A stretch of 43,731 bases of DNA from Marseilla massiliensis (GCF_016899855.1 NZ_JACJJG010000018.1:1-43731); one strand, 5' to 3'; shown: positions 33,879 through 42,706, counted from the first letter of the stretch. The notes: generated from the sequence alone by a model not told the origin. Program-made: numbers and translations.

Positions 33879-35885
33879 TTACGAGTTCATTGTAGCAAGA
33901 AACTCCTCGTTGCTTCTTGTATGGCTTATTCGGTCATGTATTGTATTCATTGCTTCTATCGGGTTCATGTCAGCAATAAACTTACGCAGCACCCACATGC
34001 GGTCAAGCGTCAGTTTGTCTTGCAGTAAATCATCACGACGCGTACTTGAAGCCACAAGGTTGACAGCCGGGAATATCCTCTTGTTGCTAAGATTACGGTC
34101 AAGCTGCAACTCCATGTTTCCTGTTCCCTTGAATTCTTCGAATATCACTTCATCCATCTTGCTGCCAGTATCTATAAGTGCCGTTGCCACGATGGTAAGC
34201 GAACCTCCACCCTCTATGTTTCTTGCCGCACCGAAGAAACGTTTTGGCTTTTGCAATGCGTTAGCATCCACACCACCGGTTAAGACCTTGCCACTTGCTG
34301 GAGCTACAGTGTTATACGCCCTGGCAAGACGTGTTATAGAATCGAGGAATATCACAACATCATGTCCACATTCAACCATGCGTTTTGCCTTTTCAAGCAC
34401 GATTCCGGCTATTTTAACATGGCGTTCAGCCGGTTCATCAAATGTTGAAGCTATAACCTCGGCATTTACTGTGCGTGCCATATCTGTCACTTCCTCTGGA
34501 CGCTCGTCTATCAGGAGCATCATCAGGTATGCCTCAGGATGATTGGCGGCAATCGCATTTGCAATATCTTTCATAAGGATCGTCTTACCTGTTTTTGGCT
34601 GTGCGACAATTAATGCACGCTGGCCTTTACCTATTGGCGAGAACAGATCTACAATCCTTGTGCTGAGATTTGTCGTAGCCGGGTCGCCACACAATGTGAA
34701 CTTCTCGTCAGGGAATAACGGGGTCAGATGGTCAAACGGTATACGGTCACGCACTTCCGCCGGATCACGTCCGTTAATCTTGTCAATACTTGTAAGCGGG
34801 AAATACTTTTCTCCGTCATGAGGCGGACGGACATGACACTCAAGCACATCACCTGTCTTAAGTCCGTAGCGCTTGATTTGCGCTATCGAGACGTAAATGT
34901 CGTCGGGTGATGAAAGATAATTATAATCACTTGAACGCAAGAATCCATAACCGTCGGGCATTATTTCGAGTACCCCGTTTGCGGTGATGATATCCTCAAA
35001 ATCAAACGATGTTACCATTTCCTGCTCTGGATGTGGTGCATAGGCAACAGTATTCATGTCAACTGGCAAAGTAGGATTATCGAACATGTCAAAGTTCGGA
35101 ACCGCGGTCTGATCTTCAATCGGCAGATCAACTACAGTTATAAAATCCGTTCCGTCGCCGGGATCGCCCTCCCAAACACCCGAAACCATTGCCTCGCGCT
35201 TTTCGTCCGCCATTTCGTTGTGTGCGTTGACCTTAGCCTGTAATTGGGCTATCAGGTCTGACTGATCCGCTCCTTCTGTAGCATCGTCATTATTTGTATA
35301 TCCTTCTTCCGGCACAATTGGTTCTTCCTCATTATTTATCTCCGAACTATCGTCCCGCATGAACGGCGGCACCATGGCTTCAACATTTTCCTCTACATGC
35401 GTATCAGTAGTTTCCTCCAAGCCACCAATTTGTTCTGGTTCTGGCGTATCTACAACAACCGGCGTTACGTTTTCAGGTACTTCAGCGTCAATTTCCTGTT
35501 CCGGCAGTTCTTCAACCTGTGGTTCAGGTTCAGCTTTAGCTTTTGACCTTGAACGTGTAGCTTTGGGTTTTGCCGGAGCCACTATAGGAGTATCGTTAAA
35601 TAGCGACGGAACTTCTGCCTGCACTTTGTTTTTCTTAAGGTCGAAATTCTCTCCCTCTTTTCCGTTTACAGTATAAACCCTATCTGTATCTTTCTTGACT
35701 ATTCGCACTCTACGGCGTTTTGTTCCGAGGGGATTCTTGTTACCCTCAACTTCCGCTTGCTTGTCAAGAATTGAATAAATAATATCTTCCTGGCTGTCGC
35801 CTGACTTGATTTTAGCCCCTGTCTGTTCGGCTATTTCTTCAAGTTCGGCGATATTTTTAGATAATAAGTCGTCTTTGCTGTACAT
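33879..35885 (-). CDS. rho: Transcription termination factor Rho with long acidic insert
   Basis: The hexameric RNA helicase that ends transcription of untranslated RNA. At 668 residues it is about 250 longer than E. coli Rho. Residues 1-45 are the Rho N-terminal helical domain; about 48-293 are low-complexity, rich in Glu, Asp, Pro, Ala and Val with a basic patch near 55-120, and probably disordered; the RNA-binding cold-shock domain starts near 295 ([15 protein letters not shown]). The ATPase domain has AQPKTGKT (428-435), [26 protein letters not shown] and the Q/R-loop segments. Large inserts are known in Bacteroidetes Rho. The leader holds a small hairpin and a -7 box. Confidence 0.97.
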   Translation of the reverse strand: MYSKDDLLSKNIAELEEIAEQTGAKIKSGDSQEDIIYSILDKQAEVEGNKNPLGTKRRRVRIVKKDTDRVYTVNGKEGENFDLKKNKVQAEVPSLFNDTPIVAPAKPKATRSRSKAKAEPEPQVEELPEQEIDAEVPENVTPVVVDTPEPEQIGGLEETTDTHVEENVEAMVPPFMRDDSSEINNEEEPIVPEEGYTNNDDATEGADQSDLIAQLQAKVNAHNEMADEKREAMVSGVWEGDPGDGTDFITVVDLPIEDQTAVPNFDMFDNPTLPVDMNTVAYAPHPEQEMVTSFDFEDIITANGVLEIMPDGYGFLRSSDYNYLSSPDDIYVSIAQIKRYGLKTGDVLECHVRPPHDGEKYFPLTSIDKINGRDPAEVRDRIPFDHLTPLFPDEKFTLCGDPATTNLSTRIVDLFSPIGKGQRALIVAQPKTGKTILMKDIANAIAANHPEAYLMMLLIDERPEEVTDMARTVNAEVIASTFDEPAERHVKIAGIVLEKAKRMVECGHDVVIFLDSITRLARAYNTVAPASGKVLTGGVDANALQKPKRFFGAARNIEGGGSLTIVATALIDTGSKMDEVIFEEFKGTGNMELQLDRNLSNKRIFPAVNLVASSTRRDDLLQDKLTLDRMWVLRKFIADMNPIEAMNTIHDRISHTRSNEEFLATMNS

Positions 35886-35921
35886 AAGTAAGATATGTGT
35901 GAAAAATTTAATGATTGAACA

Positions 35922-35940
35922 CGTTTCGCGAGCGGAAACG
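35922..35940 (-). promoter_or_regulatory. Small hairpin in the rho leader
   Basis: CGTTTC (35922-35927) and GAAACG (35935-35940) pair with a seven-base GCGAGCG loop. It lies in the roughly 75-nt leader between the -7 box and the ATG. Rho genes are often autoregulated through their leaders, but nothing here proves it. Confidence 0.35.
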
Positions 35941-35965
35941 CATGGTTGTATCTTTAATTGATATG

Positions 35966-35973
35966 CAAAAGTA
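35966..35973 (-). promoter_or_regulatory. -7 promoter element of rho
   Basis: TACTTTTG on the - strand matches TAnnTTTG and lies 81 nt before the ATG. Confidence 0.6.
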
Positions 35974-36040
35974 ATAATAAATATTGAAGAAAACGAACAA
36001 AATGGTATAACATCTTCCTATTTTAACTAATTTTCAACTT

Positions 36041-37828
36041 TCATTGTTCTATTTCTGACAGTTCAAGCCATCTCATTTCCTTTTCGTCGAGTTCTTCTTT
36101 CAGACCAGGTAGACGCTTGCTCTTTTCCGTAAGCTCATCTACAGATAAAGTCCCGCTGCACAGTTGTTCTTCAAGCAATTTTCGTTCAGCCTCAAGCTGG
36201 GCTATCTCCTGTTCGAGTTTTGCGTATTCCTGTCTTTCCTTGTACGTCATACGACGCTTGTCTGAATGACGTTTTTCTCTTACAGTGGCCGCCTTCTGCG
36301 CCGTATTATTATCCTTTTCCTCATCCTTGCTTTTAAGTGAGCGCCATTCACGGTATTGGGTATAGTTCCCGGGAAAATCCTGAACCTCACCGTTACCCTT
36401 GAACACAAGCAGGTGGTCTACCACCTTGTCCATGAAATAGCGGTCGTGGCTTACTATTATTACGCAGCCTGGAAAATCCGCCAGGTATTCCTCGAATATC
36501 TGTAAAGTCTGTATGTCCAGGTCGTTGGTCGGCTCGTCAAGTACGAGAAAGTTGGGATTTCTCATCAACACGGTGCAAAGGTACAGCTTACGTTTCTCTC
36601 CACCGCTCAGTTTGTACACGTAATTGTGCTGTTGTTCCGGCGTGAACAGGAAATATTGCAGGAATTGCGATGCCGACAGGTGCTTGCCACCTCCCATGTC
36701 GATATACTCGGCAATGTCGGTTATGACATCTATAACTTTTTTCTGTTCGTCAAACTTCAATCCCTCTTGCGAGAAGTAACCGAACTTAACTGTTGAACCT
36801 ATGTCGAATCGTCCGCCGTCAGGTTTCTCCAGTCCGAGCAGCATTTTTATAAATGTCGACTTGCCCGTACCGTTGTTACCAACAATACCCATCTTCTCGT
36901 AACGGGCAAAGTTATAATAAAAGTCCTTCAATATTACCTTGTCGTGACCGAACTGCTTGGATATATACTGGCACTCGAAAATCTTGCTACCAATATACAC
37001 GTTTCTCGACTTCAGCCTGACCTGCCGTTCCTCTATGCGCCGTCTGGCAATCTTTTCCAGTTCGTAGAAGGCATCCTCCCTATACCTTGCCTTATGCCCA
37101 CGTGCCTGCGGCATACGGCGCATCCAGTCAAGTTCCTTACGGTACAGGTTATTGGCGCGTGCCGTTTCGGCGCGCAGGTTGTCAATACGTTCCTGCCGTT
37201 TTTCCAGATAGTAGCTGTAGTTGCCGCGGTAGGTGTATATTGTCTTGTTGTCAAGTTCAAGGATTACCGAACATACGCGGTCAAGGAAGAATCTGTCGTG
37301 CGTGACCATAAGCAGTGTCTTGTTGCCGCGCGAAAGGAATCCTTCGAGCCATTCTATCATTTCCAGGTCAAGATGGTTGGTCGGCTCGTCCAACACCAGC
37401 ATGTCAGGTTCTGTTATCAGAACGTTGGCCAATGCCACGCGTCGCTGCTGTCCGCCGCTGAGCGTTCCCATTGTCTGTCCAAGGTCGCCGAGCTTCAGTT
37501 GCGTCAGAATCTGCTTGGCTTTAAGTATTTTTTCATCGTCACCGGCATGGTTGAAGCAGGCGTCGAGCACAGTGTCTTCCGGATTGAATTTCGGTGTCTG
37601 CTCAAGATACCCAACGCGCAGGTCACGGCGGAAAATTATATCTCCCGAGTCATACCCCTCCGCACCGGTTATGATTGACAGCAATGTCGATTTGCCCGTG
37701 CCGTTTTGCGCCACAAGACCAATTTTCTGCCCTTCGGCCACGCTGAATGATATATCCTCAAACAACACATGCGCGCCGAATGATTTTGTTAGGTGCTGTA
37801 CGTCAAGATATGGAATTTGTCCAGCCAT
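36041..37828 (-). CDS. ABC-F family ATPase (Uup-like)
   Basis: A cytoplasmic ABC-F protein with two ATPase domains and no membrane part, of the kind that acts on the ribosome. Domain 1 has GQNGTGKST-like VAQNGTGKSTLL (about 37-48), signature LSGGQQRR and LDEPTNHLDL. The interdomain linker is helical with RMPQARGHKARY. Domain 2 has VGNNGTGKST, LSGGEKRK and LDEPTNDLDI. The C-terminal 90 residues form a strong coiled coil (EYAKLEQEIAQLEAERKLLEEQ), as in Uup, which binds nucleic acid. It starts four bases after engB and is co-transcribed with it. The antibiotic-resistance type is less likely given the C-terminal coiled coil. Confidence 0.92.
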   Translation of the reverse strand: MAGQIPYLDVQHLTKSFGAHVLFEDISFSVAEGQKIGLVAQNGTGKSTLLSIITGAEGYDSGDIIFRRDLRVGYLEQTPKFNPEDTVLDACFNHAGDDEKILKAKQILTQLKLGDLGQTMGTLSGGQQRRVALANVLITEPDMLVLDEPTNHLDLEMIEWLEGFLSRGNKTLLMVTHDRFFLDRVCSVILELDNKTIYTYRGNYSYYLEKRQERIDNLRAETARANNLYRKELDWMRRMPQARGHKARYREDAFYELEKIARRRIEERQVRLKSRNVYIGSKIFECQYISKQFGHDKVILKDFYYNFARYEKMGIVGNNGTGKSTFIKMLLGLEKPDGGRFDIGSTVKFGYFSQEGLKFDEQKKVIDVITDIAEYIDMGGGKHLSASQFLQYFLFTPEQQHNYVYKLSGGEKRKLYLCTVLMRNPNFLVLDEPTNDLDIQTLQIFEEYLADFPGCVIIVSHDRYFMDKVVDHLLVFKGNGEVQDFPGNYTQYREWRSLKSKDEEKDNNTAQKAATVREKRHSDKRRMTYKERQEYAKLEQEIAQLEAERKLLEEQLCSGTLSVDELTEKSKRLPGLKEELDEKEMRWLELSEIEQ

Positions 37829-37832
37829 CAGC

Positions 37833-38444
37833 CTATTTGCCGCCCTCCTTCAGCGTCTTGTTTATCGAGTCGATATAGTCAAGCACTTCGTCACGTCCTG
37901 TTTTCTTGTCGCTGCTCGTAATGAAGTACGGTGGCAACTCTTCCCACGTGTCGGCCAGTGAAGCCATATATCCCTCTACCGCGGGACTAACCTTGGTTAC
38001 GGCCAGTTTGTCGGCCTTGGTGAATACTATAGAGAAAGGCACGTTGCTCTGCCCCAGCCAGTCGATAAACTCGCGGTCTATGGCTTGGAATCCGTGGCGT
38101 ATGTCAATCAGCACGAACACGTTTACAAGCTGCTCGCGTTGTAGGATGTACGACGTAATCATCTGCTCCAGTTTCTTCTGCACCACCTTTGAGCGCTTGG
38201 CGTATCCGTATCCGGGCAGGTCAACGAGGTACCACTCGTTGTTTATTATAAAGTGGTTAATGAGCAGCGTCTTTCCGGGCGTAGCTGATGTTTTGGCCAG
38301 GTTCTTGTGGTTGCACAACATGTTTATAAGGCTCGATTTTCCCACGTTGCTTCTTCCTATGAAAGCATACTCTGGTTTCACGTCCTTGGGGCACATTGTC
38401 CATGTAGGGCTGCTTATTACAAACTCGGATTTGTTGATGTCCAT
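37833..38444 (-). CDS. engB: Ribosome biogenesis GTPase EngB (YihA/YsxC)
   Basis: A TRAFAC-class GTPase needed for late assembly of the large ribosomal subunit. At 203 residues the length is normal. Motifs are G1 GRSNVGKSS (30-38), G2 around TSATPGKT, G3 [10 protein letters not shown]4 TKADKL and G5 ITSSDKKTG. It begins with [12 protein letters not shown], typical of the family. It is followed after four bases by the ABC-F gene. Its promoter box (38552-38559) overlaps the first copy of a 75-bp repeat, giving a leader of about 100 nt. By eye the GC content is higher here than in most of the window. Confidence 0.96.
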   Translation of the reverse strand: MDINKSEFVISSPTWTMCPKDVKPEYAFIGRSNVGKSSLINMLCNHKNLAKTSATPGKTLLINHFIINNEWYLVDLPGYGYAKRSKVVQKKLEQMITSYILQREQLVNVFVLIDIRHGFQAIDREFIDWLGQSNVPFSIVFTKADKLAVTKVSPAVEGYMASLADTWEELPPYFITSSDKKTGRDEVLDYIDSINKTLKEGGK

Positions 38445-38551
38445 TTAGCGTAGTTTTCCTGTAAATAAAAATATGTATGCGTATGGCGCATAAACGTATT
38501 ACCGGCATGGTTACGGCCATGCCCTCTGCCGTGCGCCACAATTTCCGCATG

Positions 38552-38559
38552 CAAAGATA
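38552..38559 (-). promoter_or_regulatory. -7 promoter element of engB at the repeat edge
   Basis: TATCTTTG on the - strand matches TAnnTTTG. Its first five bases, in - strand order, lie in the first copy of the 75-bp repeat (38555-38629). In the second copy the same place reads TATCTCTG, one base off the consensus. Confidence 0.65.
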
Positions 38560-38629
38560 GTGCAAGTCGAGTGAAATGCAAAATAAAAGAAAGCGAAACG
38601 AACTTTTATTTTCATTTCCGAGACGAAGC
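38555..38629. repeat. 75-bp direct repeat, copy 1
   Basis: Identical to 38643-38717 except for one base (G at 38625, A at 38713). Inside, GAAATG-c-AAAATAAAAG and CTTTTATTTTCATTTC form a 16-bp stem with one bulged C and a 13-nt loop. The outer part includes AGATAGTGCAAGTCGAG, which extends into the engB promoter. Confidence 0.9.
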
Positions 38630-38642
38630 CTATCATATCCAG

Positions 38643-38717
38643 AGATAGTGCAAGTCGAGTGAAATGCAAAATAAAAGAAAGCGAAACGAACTTTTATTTT
38701 CATTTCCGAGACAAAGC
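38643..38717. repeat. 75-bp direct repeat, copy 2
   Basis: Second copy, 13 bp after the first (period 88 bp), with the same internal hairpin. The single difference from copy 1 suggests recent duplication or gene conversion. I recall similar sequences ahead of genes in other Bacteroidales but cannot confirm this here. Confidence 0.9.
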
Positions 38718-38827
38718 AAGCAAGTATGCTCGCAATAAAAATACAGGTAAACTAACAAAAGCGACATCATCATGTTGTTTAATCATTATTTACCCACTAT
38801 GCGAGCGCTAAAACCCGGTATTTGTAC

Positions 38828-38915
38828 AAAAAGTGGTCTTTTACAATTCAAAAGGTCACCTTTTATATTGTAAAACACGGCATTTTATAGCGTAAAACAT
38901 GGTCTTTTATAGAAT
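38828..38915. repeat. Intergenic array D of four 22-nt units, between divergent genes
   Basis: Units begin at 38828, 38850, 38872 and 38894 and keep the AAAA-N7-TTTT-A-N6 pattern in all four, the clearest example in the window. Unit 2 contains the near-perfect palindrome AAAAGGTCACCTTTT. Units 1 and 2 can fold into a 15-bp stem with one mismatch and two G-U pairs. Unlike arrays A-C it lies between two gene starts (engB and recR), so a terminator role does not explain it. Confidence 0.85.
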
Positions 38916-39010
38916 CGTTCATAACTTCATGATTTTCGTTGAACCAGCTTATCGCTGTACATTTTTCATTGAATAAAAGGATGTTTGGCAAAATAAAAAC
39001 ATGAAGAATC

Positions 39011-39041
39011 TTGGTTTTTATGTCTTATTGAAGTAACTTTG
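39011..39041 (+). promoter_or_regulatory. Promoter of recR
   Basis: TAACTTTG (39034-39041) matches the -7 consensus, with TTGG starting at 39011 as a partial -33 box; the spacer is 20 nt. The ATG lies 20 nt further on. Confidence 0.65.
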
Positions 39042-39061
39042 CCACGAAAAAACATAAAGAC

Positions 39062-39676
39062 ATGAACCAACAATACCCCTCACAGCTGTTCGGCAAAGCC
39101 GTATCCGAGCTGACCGGTCTGCCTGGCGTCGGACAAAAGACGGCCTTACGGCTTGCGCTGTTCCTGCTGCGTCAGGACAAGGAGAAGGTTGAACGTTTTA
39201 CTAACGCCATAAATACAATGCGGCATGACATTAAGTATTGCCGCGTATGCCACAACATCTGCGATACCGATATATGCCCGATTTGCGCAAATCCACATCG
39301 TGACGCAACAACTGTATGCGTGGTGGAAAACGTACAGGACGTAATGGCCGTAGAGAATACACAACAGTTTAACGGATTGTACCACGTGCTCGGAGGCGTA
39401 ATATCGCCAATGGACGGCATCGGGCCGAACGACATCGAGATTGACTCGCTCGTAAAACGTGTAGAAGACGGTGGAATAAATGAGGTAATACTTGCTTTGA
39501 GCTCTACAATGGAAGGCGACACGACCAACTTCTACATATACAGAAAACTCGCTAAATACGATATACGTCTTAGCGTCATTGCACGCGGCATATCCGTTGG
39601 AGACGAACTTGAATATACTGACGAAGTGACCCTCGGACGCTCGATTATCAACCGCATGCCGTTTGAAGGGAAATAA
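39062..39676 (+). CDS. recR: Recombination protein RecR
   Basis: Part of the RecFOR pathway that loads RecA on gapped DNA. At 204 residues the length is normal. The helix-hairpin-helix is [20 protein letters not shown] (18-37); the zinc finger uses C60, C63, C72 and C75 (YCRVC, ICPIC); the Toprim domain begins at [14 protein letters not shown] and includes [15 protein letters not shown]; the C-terminal Walker B-like part reads [19 protein letters not shown]. It is the first gene of a four-gene + strand group. Confidence 0.97.
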   Translation: MNQQYPSQLFGKAVSELTGLPGVGQKTALRLALFLLRQDKEKVERFTNAINTMRHDIKYCRVCHNICDTDICPICANPHRDATTVCVVENVQDVMAVENTQQFNGLYHVLGGVISPMDGIGPNDIEIDSLVKRVEDGGINEVILALSSTMEGDTTNFYIYRKLAKYDIRLSVIARGISVGDELEYTDEVTLGRSIINRMPFEGK

Positions 39677-39722
39677 CCACTCATTTTATTATTCTTTTAT
39701 TCTCAATCATAAAGTATAAACG

Positions 39723-40151
39723 ATGAAGCAAACAAAATACATATTGACAGCGGAAATGTTAGGAAGCGTATTGATATCGCTTATTATAATAGTATTATAT
39801 GAAAGCGGGGCATTACTGCCTGGCAGCTTCTCTGACAATGCCAATGCTGAATTCCTGGCCGTTACTTTCATGGAAATAATTACAATATGCATGATACCAT
39901 TGTCACTCAAGTTGTTCAAGTTCAAGAAAATAAGCCTCTCACTGAAAAACGATACAAACAGAGGATTGACGAAATGGGGCACGATACGCATGGCTATGCT
40001 TTGTGTACCCATGATGGTAAACACACTTTGTTACTACCTCTTTGGATTTAACGTAGCTTTCGGTTATATGGGCATTATAGGGCTTATATGCCTTGCGTTC
40101 ATCTTTCCAAGTACATCAAGATGCGTTAACGAAACCCAAACGGAAGAATGA
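39723..40151 (+). CDS. Hypothetical inner-membrane protein with about four helices
   Basis: A 142-residue polytopic membrane protein, function unknown. Hydrophobic helices lie at about 7-27 (LTAEMLGSVLISLIIIVLY), 44-66, 88-108 (IRMAMLCVPMMVNTLCYYLF) and 111-129 (AFGYMGIIGLICLAFIF), with a basic loop KLFKFKKISLSLKND between the second and third. I recall a protein of this kind between recR and a GT2 gene in other Bacteroidales. Its stop overlaps the start of the glycosyltransferase gene by four bases (ATGA), so the two are translationally coupled. Confidence 0.82.
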   Translation: MKQTKYILTAEMLGSVLISLIIIVLYESGALLPGSFSDNANAEFLAVTFMEIITICMIPLSLKLFKFKKISLSLKNDTNRGLTKWGTIRMAMLCVPMMVNTLCYYLFGFNVAFGYMGIIGLICLAFIFPSTSRCVNETQTEE

Positions 40152-41344
40152 AACTGTCTATAATAATCGTCAGCTATAATGTCAAGTTTTACTTAATGCA
40201 ATGCCTTGACAGTATTAAACGTGCGATAGACGGTATCGACGCGGAAATATTCGTGGTTGATAATCATTCAAAAGATGATACGGTCGAGTATTTAACGGCT
40301 ACGGACCATGACGTTAAACTTATAGCCAGCCACCACAATAACGGCTTTGCAAAAGCCAACAACATGGCGATAAGACAGACTTCAGGTGAATACGTCTTAC
40401 TAATCAACCCAGACACATTTGTCGGAGAAAATACGATCAAAGAATGTCTGGACTTTATGGACTCACATCCCAATGCCGGAGGATTGGGACTACAAATGCT
40501 GAATTGCGACGGAAGCCGGGCCTTGGAGAGCAGGCGAGGCAAACCGACCCCCATGACATCATTCTACAAAATGAGTGGCCTATGCGCAAAATTCCCCACA
40601 CACAAGAGATTTGGCAAGTATTATATGTGCGGAATGTCATGGAATACTCCTGGAAAAATAGAAATCATAAGCGGAGCTTTCATGATGATGAGGAAGACCG
40701 CCCTTGATAAAGTTGGGCTTCTTGATGAAGACTTCTTCATGTATGGCGAGGATATAGACCTTTCATACAGACTAATGACTGAAGGATACGATAACTGGTA
40801 CATCCCTGCAAAAATCCTCCACTATAAAGGGGAAAGCACACAAAAATCATCATTCCGTTATGTACATGTATTTTACGAAGCCATGCTCATCTTCTTACGC
40901 AAGCATTATAGCCACACTGGCTTTTGGTTGTACATACCGATTAAAACGGCCATATATGTAAAAGCATCATTTGCGTTAGTGAAGATACTGACGGACAATG
41001 TAAACAAAATGCTCGGTTTCACTACAAGAAAAAACAGAAGAAACGTCAAATACGTCTTCATAGGTAAAGTCAATTCACTTGAGGCATGCCGTCAAATAGC
41101 AAACAGGAATGGGTTAATAGCCGAATATATTGAAAGCGACGAATATTCAAACAAATTAGGACATACAACGTTACACATAAACGCAGACAACGATAACAAG
41201 GTATATGCCGTTTACGACATTACGGCATACAAATACGAAACAATCTTGGAAATATTTTCCTTAAAACCTAATAAAGACATACTTATTGGCACATATTTAC
41301 CGCAACACAATATGATAATAACGGATAAAGAAATAATAAGCTGA
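40148..41344 (+). CDS. Family 2 glycosyltransferase with extra C-terminal domain
   Basis: A 398-residue inverting glycosyltransferase of the GT2 rhamnosyltransferase-like (WbbL-type) group, probably building a cell-surface glycan. The GT-A fold starts with MKLSIIIVSYNVKFYLMQCL; VVDNHSKDDT binds the nucleotide, LLINPDTFV carries the DXD-like Asp, and EDFFMYGEDIDLSYRL is the acceptor/catalytic region. A short hydrophobic stretch near 255-280 may touch the membrane. From about residue 300 an additional 100-residue alpha/beta region (KYVFIGKVNSLEACRQIANR) has no domain I recognise. It is coupled to its neighbours on both sides. Confidence 0.9.
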   Translation: MKLSIIIVSYNVKFYLMQCLDSIKRAIDGIDAEIFVVDNHSKDDTVEYLTATDHDVKLIASHHNNGFAKANNMAIRQTSGEYVLLINPDTFVGENTIKECLDFMDSHPNAGGLGLQMLNCDGSRALESRRGKPTPMTSFYKMSGLCAKFPTHKRFGKYYMCGMSWNTPGKIEIISGAFMMMRKTALDKVGLLDEDFFMYGEDIDLSYRLMTEGYDNWYIPAKILHYKGESTQKSSFRYVHVFYEAMLIFLRKHYSHTGFWLYIPIKTAIYVKASFALVKILTDNVNKMLGFTTRKNRRNVKYVFIGKVNSLEACRQIANRNGLIAEYIESDEYSNKLGHTTLHINADNDNKVYAVYDITAYKYETILEIFSLKPNKDILIGTYLPQHNMIITDKEIIS

Positions 41345-41859
41345 TGACCGAACACCTGCCATTTGTTAGATTAAGAGCTATTGAACCGGAAGACCTCGAC
41401 ATTCTGTATGGTATTGAAAACGACACTCGTCTATGGAATGTGAGCGTAACAAGCGTGCCATATTCACGCTATACGCTTTATGACTACATAGCCAATTCAA
41501 AAAACGACATATATGCCGATAGGCAAGTAAGAATGATGATTGAAAACAAATGTGGTGAAGTAGTTGGAATTGTCGACCTTATAAATTTTGATCCCAAACA
41601 TCTTAGAGCTGAGGTTGGAATTGTTATAGAACAAAAGTTTCGTAATAAAGGTTTTGCCCAAGCGACCATCAACCAAATCAAAGACTATTCTCTTAATATA
41701 CTACATCTACACCAATTATATGCCTATGTAAACAAAGACAACAAACAATCATTAAATTTGTTTGAACGATGTGGTTTTATATCTACAACGGAGCTTCAAG
41801 ACTGGCTATTTGATGGTAAAAATTACCATAACGCTCTATTATTTCAACTTTTTTTATAA
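41344..41859 (+). CDS. GNAT-family N-acetyltransferase
   Basis: A 171-residue GCN5-related acetyltransferase of the RimJ/RimL type. It begins VRLRAIEPEDLDILYGIEND; the acetyl-CoA-binding motif A is VGIVIEQKFRNKGFAQATINQ (about 90-110), followed by LHLHQLYAYVNKDNKQSLNLFERCGF, the usual C-terminal motif B. The substrate may be a protein N-terminus, a polyamine or a sugar amine. Its start overlaps the stop of the glycosyltransferase by one base, so acetylation of a surface sugar is a reasonable guess, no more. Confidence 0.88.
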   Translation: MTEHLPFVRLRAIEPEDLDILYGIENDTRLWNVSVTSVPYSRYTLYDYIANSKNDIYADRQVRMMIENKCGEVVGIVDLINFDPKHLRAEVGIVIEQKFRNKGFAQATINQIKDYSLNILHLHQLYAYVNKDNKQSLNLFERCGFISTTELQDWLFDGKNYHNALLFQLFL

Positions 41860-41874
41860 AAAGTACGTTTAATA

Positions 41875-41906
41875 TTTGGTCGTTACGAAAAATATTCATA
41901 CCTTTG
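41875..41906 (+). promoter_or_regulatory. Promoter of tRNA-Asp
   Basis: TTTG (41875-41878), a 20-nt spacer and TACCTTTG (41899-41906) form a textbook Bacteroidetes promoter, 26 nt before the mature tRNA. Confidence 0.8.
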
Positions 41907-41932
41907 CATCCGCAATTAAGACAGATACCTAA

Positions 41933-42007
41933 GGTGCGTTAGTTCAGCCTGGTTAGAATGCCTGCCTGTCACGCAGGAGGTCACGGGTTCGAGTCCCGTA
42001 CGCACCG
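41933..42007 (+). tRNA. tRNA-Asp (anticodon GTC)
   Basis: A 75-nt cloverleaf with acceptor GGTGCGT/ACGCACC, anticodon stem CCTGC/GCAGG around CTGTCAC, T-arm ACGGGTTCGAGTCCCGT and discriminator G, as expected for tRNA-Asp. CCA is not encoded. Confidence 0.96.
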
Positions 42008-42040
42008 CAATAAACATTGAAAATCAATGTTTTACAAAAT

Positions 42041-42083
42041 AAACACCCGATTTTACACCCATGAATGTAAAGTCGGGTGTTTG
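42041..42083 (+). terminator. Terminator hairpin after tRNA-Asp
   Basis: AAACACCCGATTTTAC (42041-42056) pairs with GTAAAGTCGGGTGTTT (starting near 42066), a long stem with one mismatch and a loop of about nine bases. The next promoter (-33 TTTG at 42080-42083) starts within its final bases. Confidence 0.75.
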
Positions 42084-42101
42084 TCATTAAAGGAAATTTT
42101 T

Positions 42102-42109
42102 TATTTTTG
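42102..42109 (+). promoter_or_regulatory. -7 promoter element of the 42173 gene
   Basis: TATTTTTG matches TAnnTTTG with TTTG at 42080-42083 as -33 box (spacer 18 nt). The gene starts about 63 nt further on. Confidence 0.6.
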
Positions 42110-42172
42110 CCCCGCCATTGTCAAAAATGATAGCGGATGCATAGTTGAAAAGTAATTCTAACAAGTACACAT

Positions 42173-42706
42173 ATGGATAATAAAGATTTGTTAAATGCCG
42201 GAGCAGGATATGTTGCTGGTAGTTCTATAACAAGAGGTGTGGCAGATAGCCTCCGCAAACAACGTGAAGAAATGGAGAAAAGACTGGCGCACATAACCTC
42301 TGAAGAAGTTTTATCCGCTGAGGTGGCAAAATTTCTATTAAAAGAAGATAGAAAGGGGGCTTATGAATATCTTAACGACCATTTTAATGAAGAAATTATT
42401 GATGCTGCGCAAAGGCAGACCGATTTTATTTATTCTCTTGAAACGATGCTAAAAAGGAAAAAAGATAAATATAATCCTTTTTATGAGAAAATTGGTACGC
42501 CCATGCCGGAGAATTTGGCTTCAATTACAGCAGATAAGTTATGCCAAATATTAGGTGTGGAAAATTTACATATAATTGATAGCACTGATGGAAAAACATC
42601 ACCTTCGCTTAAATCAAATTCTGGTTGTACGACAGAAATGATTATTAGTGCTATTGTGATATTTGCAATAATTGTAATTGCAATCATTGCAACTACTAAT
42701 TCATAA
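42173..42706 (+). CDS. Hypothetical tail-anchored protein
   Basis: A 177-residue protein I do not recognise. The N-terminus LLNAGAGYVAGSSITRGVADSL is small-residue-rich and may be amphipathic; residues 28-115 are a charged helical region (KQREEMEKRLAHITSEEVL, then YSLETMLKRKKDKY). A spacer with DSTDGKTSPSLKSNSG leads to one C-terminal transmembrane helix, MIISAIVIFAIIVIAIIAT, so the bulk would face the cytoplasm. It has its own promoter between the tRNA-Asp terminator and a terminator hairpin at 42792-42843. Codon use is more AT-rich than in recR, consistent with an accessory gene. Confidence 0.7.
   Translation: MDNKDLLNAGAGYVAGSSITRGVADSLRKQREEMEKRLAHITSEEVLSAEVAKFLLKEDRKGAYEYLNDHFNEEIIDAAQRQTDFIYSLETMLKRKKDKYNPFYEKIGTPMPENLASITADKLCQILGVENLHIIDSTDGKTSPSLKSNSGCTTEMIISAIVIFAIIVIAIIATTNS

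Noticed and set aside
33859..34542. 227-codon + strand frame
   Set aside because: It is antisense to the conserved ATPase region of rho and has no domain signature.
36041..37828. Antibiotic-resistance ABC-F protein
   Set aside because: The C-terminal coiled coil and operon with engB fit a housekeeping Uup-like protein better than a resistance factor.
36944..37961. Two + strand frames of over 240 codons
   Set aside because: They are antisense to the ABC-F and engB genes, which carry complete family motifs; the GC-rich codon pattern leaves the opposite strand open.
38828..38915. CRISPR array
   Set aside because: Units of 22 nt are degenerate and contiguous, with no constant repeat and unique spacer alternation, and no cas genes are present.
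41933..42007. tRNA-Asp as attachment site of an integrated island
   Set aside because: No integrase gene and no repeat of the tRNA 3' end was seen downstream within the window; the patch may still extend beyond the edge.
42173..42706. Toxin or immunity protein
   Set aside because: A tail anchor and charged helices are not enough; no toxin motif or conserved partner can be seen.
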